In this document: positions 1 through 5,032 of the stretch, in pieces
Numbering within the stretch: position 1 is the first letter of the stretch
Layout: every line of letters begins with the position of its first letter
NCBI GenBank assembly: GCA_027492415.1
Contig: JAPUEV010000246.1
Coordinates: forward strand, 1-9,922
DNA length: 9,922 nt
Reading direction: 5' to 3'
Source: Ignavibacteria bacterium
Lineage (GTDB): Bacteria; Bacteroidota; Ignavibacteria; Tepidaquicellales; OLB5
Notes under the pieces: generated by a model
Databases searched by the model: none
Seen by the model: only the letters and a program-made list of their open reading frames with translations
Told to the model about the DNA's origin: nothing
Made by a program: the position numbers and the translations under genes

Positions 1-1828
1 CCTCGTTAATTTCATCTTCTATCGAGACCTGAATATCGAATATCTTTTTATAGAATCCGTTATTTTCAATAAGCTCTTCATGCGTACCTTCTTCTATGAC
101 CCTGCCTTTATCGAGTACAATTATCCTGTCACAATCCTGTACCGAGGTTATCCTATGCGCAATTACAATGGTAGTTTTGGTATCCGTTATACCGCGTAAT
201 GCCTTCTGAATTTCGAACTCGGTTTCAGTATCAATTGCCGAAGTTGAGTCATCTAGTACAAGTATATCGGGATTCTTAAGCAGTGTTCTTGCCAGTGTTA
301 CACGCTGCTTTTGTCCTCCTGAGAGCGTTACACCTTTTTCGCCAATTACCGTTTCGTAGGAATTGGGGAAGCTTTCATTTATGATATCGTGAATATTTGC
401 AACCTTGGCTGATTCAACGATCTCTTCAATGTGAGTATCGGGATTTGAGTACGCAATGTTCTCTTTGATAGATGTTGAGAACAAAAAAGCTCTCTGCAAT
501 ACTACTCCTATCTTGCTTCTAATGTATGACCTTGAATACTCATTGATATTCCTTCCATCGATCTTAATTGTGCCGGAATCCGGTTCATAGAATTTCATTA
601 GCAGTGAAATTATTGTTGTTTTGCCGGCACCCGTGGGTCCAAGCAGCGCAACCTTTTCACCCGGCTTAATTTTCATTGATACACCGTTGAGTATATTCAC
701 TTCATCTTCTTCATATTTAAAGAACACGTTATCAAATTCAATGAGTCCTTTTAATTCTTTTCCGTCATTTTCAAACCCTGAGTAATCTTCCGTGGGATGC
801 TCGAGTATTGAGTATATCCTTTCAATAGCAACACGCGTCATACCCATTTCGCTTACCAATTGCGCCAGTCTGCGCATTGGCCAGGTTACATATGATGCGT
901 ATGTGTAAAAAGCTGTGAACTCGCCAATTGTTATTTTGCCTGCTAAGACAAAATATCCGCCTGCAAATAGTGATATTGCAAGCTGTGTATATACAAGTAC
1001 GTCGCTTCCGGGCCAGTAAATGGAGTGCAGCTTAAGCAGCTTCATTCCCCATTTTCTTTTCTCTTCATTCTGCTTAGTGAACTTTTCAATCTCATAGTTT
1101 TCCTTTGCAAATGCCTTTACAACACGTATGCCTGAAAGATTTTCCTGTACCATTGCTGTCAATTTATCCTGCTCGGCTTCGTGTTTTGTCCATATCTCGC
1201 CTTCTTTCTTGAAGAAGAACACTGATGCTGTTACCATTATGGGAAACAGCATGATGGCGATAAAAGCATAAGTATGGTTTACCATGTACATCATAACAAA
1301 TGCGCCGATGAAAATTGACGCGAGCCTTATTGATTCAGTTACCTGCATTGTTGCGAACTTGCGTACAGTTTCAACATCACCTGTGCAGCGCTGGATAAGC
1401 TCACCGGTCGGCGTTTTGCCGAAGTATTTCATCGGCAGATGCTGAAGGTGATAGAAAAGCCTGTCACGCAGCTTCTTCATGGCTTTTTCCGTTGATGCGG
1501 CTGATATTGTGCTGGATGTAAGCATTGTTACACCCCGCAGCAAAGCGATGATAAGGAATAATACTCCGAGATATATCAATATCAGTCCGGCATTTTCAAT
1601 TTTAAGCTCAGGCAGCACAGAGTACAGAAAATTAGTAATACTGTCATCAGCGGTGACAGTGTTGCCCTTACCTGTTACAAAGAACGCAATTATCTTATCA
1701 ACTGCCATTTGCAGAATTTTTGGCTCCATAAGCCTGAAGCCCACGGAAATTATAAGCAGTACAGATGCAGCAATGTACTCATACTTCCATTTTCCTAATA
1801 TTTCGAATAATTTCTTTAAACTTTTCAT
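1..1828 (-). CDS. ABC exporter half-transporter, MdlA/YheI (BmrC)-like; 3' end cut by window edge
   Basis: Type IV (MsbA-fold) exporter subunit: an N-terminal membrane domain (about residues 1-345) fused to an ATPase domain (about 355 to beyond 609). It should use ATP to move lipid or drug-like substrates across the inner membrane. Visible ATPase motifs are A-loop Tyr372, Walker A GPTGAGKT at 397-404, Q-loop Gln445, signature LSGGQ at 502-506, Walker B ending Asp526-Asp527, and H-loop His558. The usual catalytic Glu after Walker B is Asp527, giving LDDSTSAID. This is the hallmark of the degenerate-site partner in heterodimeric exporters such as MdlA and YheI/BmrC. The matching subunit would be expected just beyond the left edge. 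The ATG at 1826-1828 opens MKSLKKLF, has no clear Shine-Dalgarno, and sits 17 nt after a palindromic repeat. The only convincing promoter upstream lies before an intrinsic terminator (1978-2016), so expression probably needs readthrough. The substrate cannot be told. Confidence 0.95.
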   Translation of the reverse strand, partial: MKSLKKLFEILGKWKYEYIAASVLLIISVGFRLMEPKILQMAVDKIIAFFVTGKGNTVTADDSITNFLYSVLPELKIENAGLILIYLGVLFLIIALLRGVTMLTSSTISAASTEKAMKKLRDRLFYHLQHLPMKYFGKTPTGELIQRCTGDVETVRKFATMQVTESIRLASIFIGAFVMMYMVNHTYAFIAIMLFPIMVTASVFFFKKEGEIWTKHEAEQDKLTAMVQENLSGIRVVKAFAKENYEIEKFTKQNEEKRKWGMKLLKLHSIYWPGSDVLVYTQLAISLFAGGYFVLAGKITIGEFTAFYTYASYVTWPMRRLAQLVSEMGMTRVAIERIYSILEHPTEDYSGFENDGKELKGLIEFDNVFFKYEEDEVNILNGVSMKIKPGEKVALLGPTGAGKTTIISLLMKFYEPDSGTIKIDGRNINEYSRSYIRSKIGVVLQRAFLFSTSIKENIAYSNPDTHIEEIVESAKVANIHDIINESFPNSYETVIGEKGVTLSGGQKQRVTLARTLLKNPDILVLDDSTSAIDTETEFEIQKALRGITDTKTTIVIAHRITSVQDCDRIIVLDKGRVIEEGTHEELIENNGFYKKIFDIQVSIEDEINE

Positions 1829-1844
1829 TTCAGTATTATTTGTC

Positions 1845-1865
1845 ACCCTGAATTTATTTCAGGGT
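1845..1865. repeat. Short palindromic intergenic repeat
   Basis: ACCCTGAA (1845-1852) and TTCAGGGT (1858-1865) form a perfect 8-bp inverted repeat around a 5-nt loop. It lies in the 5' untranslated region of the ABC exporter, ending 17 nt before its ATG. The wording CACCCTGA..TCAGGGTC resembles small interspersed palindromes common in Bacteroidota-type genomes; that relation is from memory, not a search. As RNA it could form a hairpin near the start codon. Confidence 0.6.
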
Positions 1866-1892
1866 CTGATTTAATATTTTCCCTATTAAGAC

Positions 1893-1970
1893 CCCCCTCG
1901 TCCTTCGGACACTCCCACTGTCAGGCCAGTTCTGCGACCTTAAAGGAGGAGACGGAGCGGGTAGGTGGCT
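1893..1970. repeat. Possible degenerate interspersed repeat between the leader terminator and the exporter
   Basis: This non-coding stretch is visibly more G/C-rich than its AT-rich surroundings. It has a small hairpin (GTCC-TTC-GGAC, 1900-1910) and a purine-rich right part (AAAGGAGGAGACGGAGCGGG). The wording resembles interspersed elements in related genomes that pair a CCTTCGG hairpin with a TTAAAGGAGG block, but the halves here are imperfect. No second copy is present in the window, so the call rests on composition and resemblance only. Confidence 0.3.
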
Positions 1971-1977
1971 TGACTCC

Positions 1978-2016
1978 AAAAAAAAAACCGCGAACATTTT
2001 ACTTTGTCCGCGGTTT
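1978..2016 (-). terminator. Intrinsic terminator closing the structured leader, upstream of the ABC exporter
   Basis: On the minus strand AAACCGCG (2016-2009) pairs with CGCGGTTT (1992-1985). Three further inner pairs follow after one mismatch, and a run of ten T residues (1987-1978) comes after the stem. The plus strand has no T-run after the hairpin, so it acts on leftward transcription. It lies between a strong leftward promoter (2215-2245) and the ABC exporter start (1828). The 5' arm can alternatively pair with 2070-2080, which makes it a likely regulated terminator. Confidence 0.88.
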
Positions 2017-2191
2017 GCTTAAACTCTTATAATTTCGGTGTTTTATCTTAAAAACCTCCGTTTATAGCTAACCTGCGGACGTACCTTCCCCACAAAAAGA
2101 TCTGTGATGGGTGCGGTAAATGAGACCATATATGTAGTGTTGAAATTTCTCATATTATTTGTCCGGTTTTCATCCTCGGGTTAGTTATAAA
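1985..2191 (-). promoter_or_regulatory. Structured RNA leader with mutually exclusive terminator and antiterminator (candidate attenuator or riboswitch)
   Basis: Minus-strand RNA folds seen by eye: P1 UUUAUAACUAACC (2191-2179) with GGUUAGCUAUAAA (2073-2061), 12 of 13 pairs with one A-C mismatch; P2 CGGAC (2165-2161) with GUCCG (2080-2076); hairpin P3 AUGAGA (2153-2148) with UCUCAU (2125-2120); hairpin P4 CCC-(AU bulge)-CACA (2111-2103) with UGUGGGG (2094-2088). The whole is a closed three-way-junction-like fold with a 13-nt purine-rich internal loop (2178-2166). Alternative pairing: GUCCGC-A-GGUU (2080-2070) with AACCGCGGAC (2015-2006), 10 bp with one bulged A. This uses the 3' strands of P1 and P2 and the 5' arm of the terminator. 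A folded leader should therefore permit termination and an opened leader should prevent it. I see no match to a named riboswitch motif. The regulated gene would be the ABC exporter. Confidence 0.65.
2043..2153 (-). CDS. Candidate 36-residue leader peptide inside the attenuator
   Basis: The ORF runs from an ATG at 2151-2153 (MRNFNTTYMV...) to a TAA at 2043-2045 that lies 27 nt before the terminator stem. The C-terminal end is basic (YKRRFLR). It is preceded by a 7-codon ORF (MKTGQII, 2150-2173) whose TGA overlaps its start as ATGA, an arrangement that allows translational coupling. There is no good Shine-Dalgarno, but the region before the ATG is A-rich, as often in this group. The reading frame covers P3, P4 and the 3' strands of P1 and P2, so ribosome position would control which helices form. 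A 37-codon open frame can easily occur by chance, so the ORF may be a by-product of a structured RNA. I recognise no protein family. Confidence 0.35.
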   Translation of the reverse strand: MRNFNTTYMVSFTAPITDLFVGKVRPQVSYKRRFLR

Positions 2192-2214
2192 ATTGTTGTT
2201 AATTAGTGTTATTA

Positions 2215-2245
2215 CAAATCTAATAATTTTTTTAGTGAGTGTCAA
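2215..2245 (-). promoter_or_regulatory. Strong leftward promoter of the leader (TTGACA-N17-TAGATTTG)
   Basis: TTGACA occupies 2245-2240 and TAGATTTG occupies 2222-2215, separated by exactly 17 nt. The second box matches the Bacteroidota -7 consensus TAnnTTTG. Transcription should start near 2208, giving a 5' segment of about 17 nt before helix P1. The promoter at 4919-4949 has the same spacing and boxes, which supports both calls. Confidence 0.8.
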
Positions 2246-2316
2246 GAAAACATAAATTTTTATTTCTAAAATTTGTGTTTAACGTGTAAAAATAAAATAA
2301 AAAAATTTAAATGATA

Positions 2317-2332
2317 TTTTCACATATGAAAA
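2317..2332 (-). terminator. Weak AT-rich hairpin downstream of the PhzF-family gene
   Basis: TTTTCA (2317-2322) and TGAAAA (2327-2332) form a 6-bp stem with a 4-nt loop, 32 nt beyond the stop at 2364. On the minus strand it is followed by T-rich sequence, though not immediately. It is the only terminator-like element before the next promoter, but the stem is weak. Confidence 0.25.
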
Positions 2333-2363
2333 ATAATGTAAGACTATTTGGGTCTGTTATTTT

Positions 2364-3164
2364 TTATACCTCAATCTCTCCGGTTATTACAGTAACAGCA
2401 TCACCTGTAAGCATGACACGGTCGCCTATGATTTTTATAAGCAGTGTTCCGCCGCGCTCAGATGCCTGGTAAGCTTTGAAGGTATCTTTGCCCAGCCTGC
2501 CCTGCCAATATGGAGCAAGCGCGCAGTGTGCTGAGCCTGTAACTGGATCTTCCTGTATTCCCTTTTCAGGCGCAAAGAAGCGTGAGATGAAATCATAGCC
2601 TTCCATATCAGCCTTAGCAGTAATGATGGTTCCCCACCCCGGAAGCTTTAGCATGATATCAAAATTTGGCTGTAAGTTAATAATATCCGCTTCGCTTTCA
2701 AGCTCTATAATGTAATTCCATTTTGTCATACCAACATATTTTGGCTGTACGCCACCAATTGCGTCGATAAGCTCCGGGGGATACTCGATCTTCTTCTCAG
2801 GTATGGCGGGCAGATCAAGTGTAATTTTGCCATTATTGTTTTTGCATATTAGCAATCCGCTGCGTGTATTGAAATGGATCTCTTCATTTTTTTTACATAT
2901 TCCTTCCTGCCACATTATGTGCGATGATGCAAGCGTTGCGTGTCCGCAGAGATCAACTTCACTCACGGGTGTCATCCACCTTAAGCTGTATGCATCGCCT
3001 TCGGGTTCTTTAAGAACGAATGCAGTTTCGGCGAGATTCAGCTCAAACGCAATTTTCTGCATCAGGCTTGTGGGAATTTCTTCTTTCAGCAGGCATACTG
3101 CAGCGGGATTGCCTTTGAAAGGCTCATTGGTAAACGCATCAACTGTGAATATCGGTAGTTTCAT
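2364..3164 (-). CDS. PhzF-family (YddE/YHI9-like) isomerase-fold protein
   Basis: At 266 residues the length is normal for the PhzF/YddE family, which has two similar DapF-like halves with the active site between them. The N-terminal MKLPIFTVDAFTNEPFKGNP block is typical. Glu46 in NLAETAFV matches the catalytic Glu of PhzF. DLCGHATLAS (71-80) and GSAHCALAPYW in the second half are the two conserved ligand-binding loops. PhzF itself isomerises a dihydro-hydroxyanthranilate in phenazine synthesis. No phenazine genes are nearby, so this is one of the many family members with unknown substrate, probably a cytoplasmic isomerase or epimerase. It stands alone, with a possible promoter at 3189-3219. 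The family call is firm; the reaction is not known. Confidence 0.93.
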   Translation of the reverse strand: MKLPIFTVDAFTNEPFKGNPAAVCLLKEEIPTSLMQKIAFELNLAETAFVLKEPEGDAYSLRWMTPVSEVDLCGHATLASSHIMWQEGICKKNEEIHFNTRSGLLICKNNNGKITLDLPAIPEKKIEYPPELIDAIGGVQPKYVGMTKWNYIIELESEADIINLQPNFDIMLKLPGWGTIITAKADMEGYDFISRFFAPEKGIQEDPVTGSAHCALAPYWQGRLGKDTFKAYQASERGGTLLIKIIGDRVMLTGDAVTVITGEIEV

Positions 3165-3188
3165 TGGATGGAATTTTTAATTTATATA

Positions 3189-3219
3189 TAAAAATAAAAG
3201 GAAGTTTGTGATTAAGCAA
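3189..3219 (-). promoter_or_regulatory. Possible promoter of the PhzF-family gene
   Basis: TTGCTT (3219-3214) and TATTTTTA (3196-3189) are 17 nt apart. Each box is close to, but not identical with, the TTGACA-N17-TAnnTTTG form seen elsewhere in the window. The implied start near 3182 would leave a leader of fewer than 20 nt. Confidence 0.35.
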
Positions 3220-3231
3220 GGTATCTCTGCC

Positions 3232-3260
3232 TGTCATGCCTGCGAAGGCAGGCATCCAGA
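3232..3260. repeat. REP-like palindrome, first member of an inverted pair
   Basis: ATGCCTGC (3236-3243), loop GAAG, GCAGGCAT (3248-3255): a perfect 8-bp stem flanked by TGTC on the left and CCAG on the right. The TGTCAT-hairpin-ATCCAG form matches a widespread class of extragenic palindromes. It is much more G/C-rich than its flanks. The more complex element at 3379-3450 carries the same flanks in opposite orientation. Confidence 0.75.
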
Positions 3261-3378
3261 CGAAAATAATGGATTGAACTAAAATGTATGATAAAAGAAT
3301 ATCTTGGTATGTGGCAAAAAAAATACAAGGTTAATTTTAAATTTTCGACCAACATACATAAAGCTTTTACTGAAATCA

Positions 3379-3450
3379 GGGTCTAGATACCCGCCTGCGC
3401 CATGCCTGCGGCAGGCAGGCGGGTATGACAGGCATTGAGGGTATGACAGG
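3379..3450. repeat. Complex REP-like element, second member of the inverted pair
   Basis: TACCCGCCTGC (3388-3398) and GCAGGCGGGTA (3415-3425) form a perfect 11-bp stem. A competing smaller palindrome, TGCCTG-CGG-CAGGCA, is nested within 3403-3417. The left flank is GGTCTAGA and the right flank ATGACAGG. Read in reverse this gives TGTCAT-hairpin-ATCTAGA, matching the flanks of the element at 3232-3260. GGGTATGACAGG then appears twice (3421-3432, 3439-3450) with an 18-nt period, suggesting a partial duplication. No protein-coding signal is visible across 3181-3458. Confidence 0.75.
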
Positions 3451-3458
3451 TAGTAAAC

Positions 3459-3489
3459 AAAAAAGCCACTCAAAATTTGAGTGGCTTTT
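3459..3489 (-). terminator. Intrinsic terminator of the T9SS gene pair
   Basis: AAAAGCCACTCAAA (3461-3474) and TTTGAGTGGCTTTT (3476-3489) are perfect reverse complements, giving a long stable hairpin. On the minus strand the stem ends in six T residues (3464-3459). It lies 40 nt past the stop at 3529. The A and T ends could give weak activity in the other direction as well. Confidence 0.9.
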
Positions 3490-3513
3490 GACCCTTCGAC
3501 AAGCTCAGGGTGA
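3490..3513. repeat. Short palindromic repeat in the 3' untranslated region
   Basis: ACCCT (3491-3495) and AGGGT (3507-3511) bracket TCGACAAGCTC. The wording GACCCTTCGACAAGCTCAGGGTGA is that of a very common small interspersed palindrome in environmental bacterial genomes; this is from memory, not a search. It sits between the stop codon at 3529 and the terminator hairpin, so it is transcribed. Confidence 0.55.
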
Positions 3514-3528
3514 AAATTTTTTTAAGTA

Positions 3529-4449
3529 TTATTTTGTGAATACCATTTTCTGAACTTCAACCATTTCAGGAGTTTTGATCCTGTAGAAATATACGCCTGA
3601 TGGCAAGTTTGCAGCATTGAAAGAAACTGAATGCTCGCCTTCTGACTGTGATTCATCAACTAAAACCACAACTTCACGGCCTAAGCGGTCATAAACTGTA
3701 ATTTTAACGTTTGTTGAATTCTTTAAAGTATAGTTGATCTTTGTTTCGGGATTGAACGGGTTAGGATAGTTCTTTGCACTGAAATATGATTCGCCGTTAT
3801 TAACTTCATTCTGTGCTGTTTCCTGCTTAAGCTCTTTGCTGTAACGCTCAGAGATCATTGCAACGCCTGTTTCAACAGGACCTGCAACAAATTCTTTGCC
3901 AGTCTGGAATGCGAACTGGATGCCAAGGGCTTCCTGCTCTAAAATTGAGAAGTCATCATCTTTGGCTTTTGAAACTACTTTGAATTCTGTTGAATTGATG
4001 TTGAAATGAACTTCTTTCCAGCCTGAAAAATTCATGCTTAGCGGCTTTGATTCAAGCCTTAAATCGTTGGTTTCATCATATTTGCCGTCATTGTTCTTAT
4101 CGAATAAGATCTGAACTGTGGTCGTCATATCGTTGTTAATACCCTGTATCATAACTGAAAGGATATTATCTTCTGCAACCTGGAGCTTTTCTTCTTTCCT
4201 GATAAGACCTGCAAATGAATTCGGTGTAATCTGCTTGTTTGATGAGGAAATTACGCCGTATCCGTTTTCGAGGTTATCCTCTTTATGAGAATATTTCATA
4301 GCAAGATCGCCGCCTGAATACCAGCCGGGCATATTGTGATCTCCGAAGCTATCAATAACGTATAAGTTTGAATTCTGTGCAAGGACTGCTGAAGCTGAAA
4401 ATAAAACCGCAAAAACAGTAAATACAATTCTGGTAATGAATTTAATCAT
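3529..4449 (-). CDS. Secreted protein with type IX secretion (Por) C-terminal sorting domain
   Basis: A 306-residue exported protein. Residues 1-24 are a classical signal peptide (MIKF..AVLA, cut before QNS), giving Sec export to the periplasm. Residues about 222-306 are a T9SS C-terminal sorting domain: NYPNPFNP (227-234), then beta-strand blocks ending VQKMVFTK. The protein should pass the outer membrane by the T9SS and be released or surface-anchored. The middle (25-215) is beta-rich and not recognised. It contains an acidic Asp/Asn loop DKNNDGKYDETND (117-129), resembling calcium-binding loops of dockerin or thrombospondin type 3 kind, and could be a jelly-roll domain. It starts 67 nt after the upstream T9SS gene with no terminator between, so the two are probably co-transcribed. 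The ATG at 4447-4449 has GGGGGTAA just upstream. Confidence 0.9.
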   Translation of the reverse strand: MIKFITRIVFTVFAVLFSASAVLAQNSNLYVIDSFGDHNMPGWYSGGDLAMKYSHKEDNLENGYGVISSSNKQITPNSFAGLIRKEEKLQVAEDNILSVMIQGINNDMTTTVQILFDKNNDGKYDETNDLRLESKPLSMNFSGWKEVHFNINSTEFKVVSKAKDDDFSILEQEALGIQFAFQTGKEFVAGPVETGVAMISERYSKELKQETAQNEVNNGESYFSAKNYPNPFNPETKINYTLKNSTNVKITVYDRLGREVVVLVDESQSEGEHSVSFNAANLPSGVYFYRIKTPEMVEVQKMVFTK

Positions 4450-4516
4450 TAAATTACCCCCATGGTAAATAATTTTTTTAAAAAAAAGAAATATTTAAAT
4501 AAGTATTCCGGGTAAA

Positions 4517-4885
4517 CTACTTAACCAGTGTCATTCTCTTTACAGAAGAATACTCACCGACCTGTAGTTTATAGAGGTAGATTCCGGCAGGAAGCTCATT
4601 TGCGTCAAATGAAACTTCATAGTATCCGGCTGTTTGATAGCCGTCTACTAACACCGCCATTGACTGTCCGACAAGGTTAAAAACCGTTAACTTAACGTTG
4701 CCATCTGTCTTGAGATTGTATGAAAGCTGCGTAGTTGGATTGAATGGATTGGGATAATTTTGATTGAGTTCGAACTTATCAGGATTACCCTTCAGATCCA
4801 CAAGCTGTTCTTTATTATCGGCGCTCACTTTTAAAGTACCGAAGACAAAGAATAGGCTAAATATTATTACGTAGACTTTTGTCAT
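4517..4885 (-). CDS. Small secreted protein made of little more than a T9SS sorting domain
   Basis: 122 residues from the ATG at 4883-4885. A signal peptide (MTKVYVIIFSLFFVFG..VSA, cut near residue 22) is followed by only about 20 residues of linker. The rest is a T9SS sorting domain: NYPNPFNP at 43-50, LTVFNLVGQ, GIYLYKLQVG, terminal KRMTLVK. No effector domain exists, so it may be a stand-alone surface or matrix protein, or a remnant of a larger one. The start was chosen on promoter evidence. The frame stays open to a TTG at 4921-4919, but that codon lies inside the -7 box of the promoter at 4919-4949. The chosen ATG leaves a leader of about 27 nt and puts the signal peptide at the N-terminus. 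It is first of a two-gene unit with the 306-residue protein downstream, whose sorting domain is clearly similar but not identical. Confidence 0.85.
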   Translation of the reverse strand: MTKVYVIIFSLFFVFGTLKVSADNKEQLVDLKGNPDKFELNQNYPNPFNPTTQLSYNLKTDGNVKLTVFNLVGQSMAVLVDGYQTAGYYEVSFDANELPAGIYLYKLQVGEYSSVKRMTLVK

Positions 4886-4918
4886 TAAATCTCTTGATTC
4901 CTCTTTAAAATACTTATG

Positions 4919-4949
4919 CAAAGTTAACTATTAATGTTTTTAATGTCAA
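4919..4949 (-). promoter_or_regulatory. Promoter of the T9SS gene pair (TTGACA-N17-TAACTTTG)
   Basis: TTGACA at 4949-4944 and TAACTTTG at 4926-4919, exactly 17 nt apart, the second matching TAnnTTTG. Transcription should start near 4912. It lies just downstream of the terminator at 4980-5018, so the pair forms its own unit. Confidence 0.82.
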
Positions 4950-4979
4950 TATACAACATACTGTAAACCCGTGATATTG

Positions 4980-5018
4980 AAAAATCGGGGAAAACCGCAA
5001 TTTCGTGCAGTTTTCCCC
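4980..5018 (-). terminator. Intrinsic terminator after the HtrA-type protease gene
   Basis: GGGGAAAAC (4987-4995) pairs with GTTTTCCCC (5010-5018), with three more inner pairs after one mismatch. On the minus strand the stem is followed, after CG... read as CGA, by a run of T residues (4984-4980). It begins 14 nt after the stop codon at 5033 and separates the protease gene from the T9SS promoter. Confidence 0.88.
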
Positions 5019-5032
5019 AAAAATATTAACTA

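Noticed and set aside
1479..1874. 131-codon open frame on the plus strand
   Set aside because: It is antisense to the ABC exporter membrane domain, which has clear motifs throughout.
2061..2191. Reading the structured element as a plus-strand RNA
   Set aside because: Helix P1 is fully paired on the plus strand (a G-U replaces the A-C mismatch). However, the promoter and the T-run of the terminator are both on the minus strand, and no plus-strand equivalents were seen.
1978..2215. 6S RNA or another housekeeping RNA (SRP RNA, tmRNA, RNase P)
   Set aside because: Length is near 6S RNA, but the fold is a branched junction followed by a separate terminator, not a long rod with a central bubble. 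None of the conserved blocks of SRP RNA, tmRNA or RNase P are visible.
2803..3180. 125-codon open frame on the plus strand
   Set aside because: It is a shadow of the PhzF-family gene, whose conserved motifs are on the minus strand.
3232..3450. CRISPR array
   Set aside because: The repeats are palindromic, of unequal length and in opposite orientation, without regular spacers or cas genes.
3279..3473. 64-codon open frame on the minus strand
   Set aside because: Much of it is a translation of the palindromic repeat (YPPACRRHGAGGYL), it starts inside the terminator hairpin region, and it has no family resemblance.
4886..4921. TTG start adding 12 residues (HKYFKEESRDL...) to the small T9SS protein
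   Set aside because: The TTG is part of the promoter -7 box, and the extension would bury the signal peptide behind charged residues.
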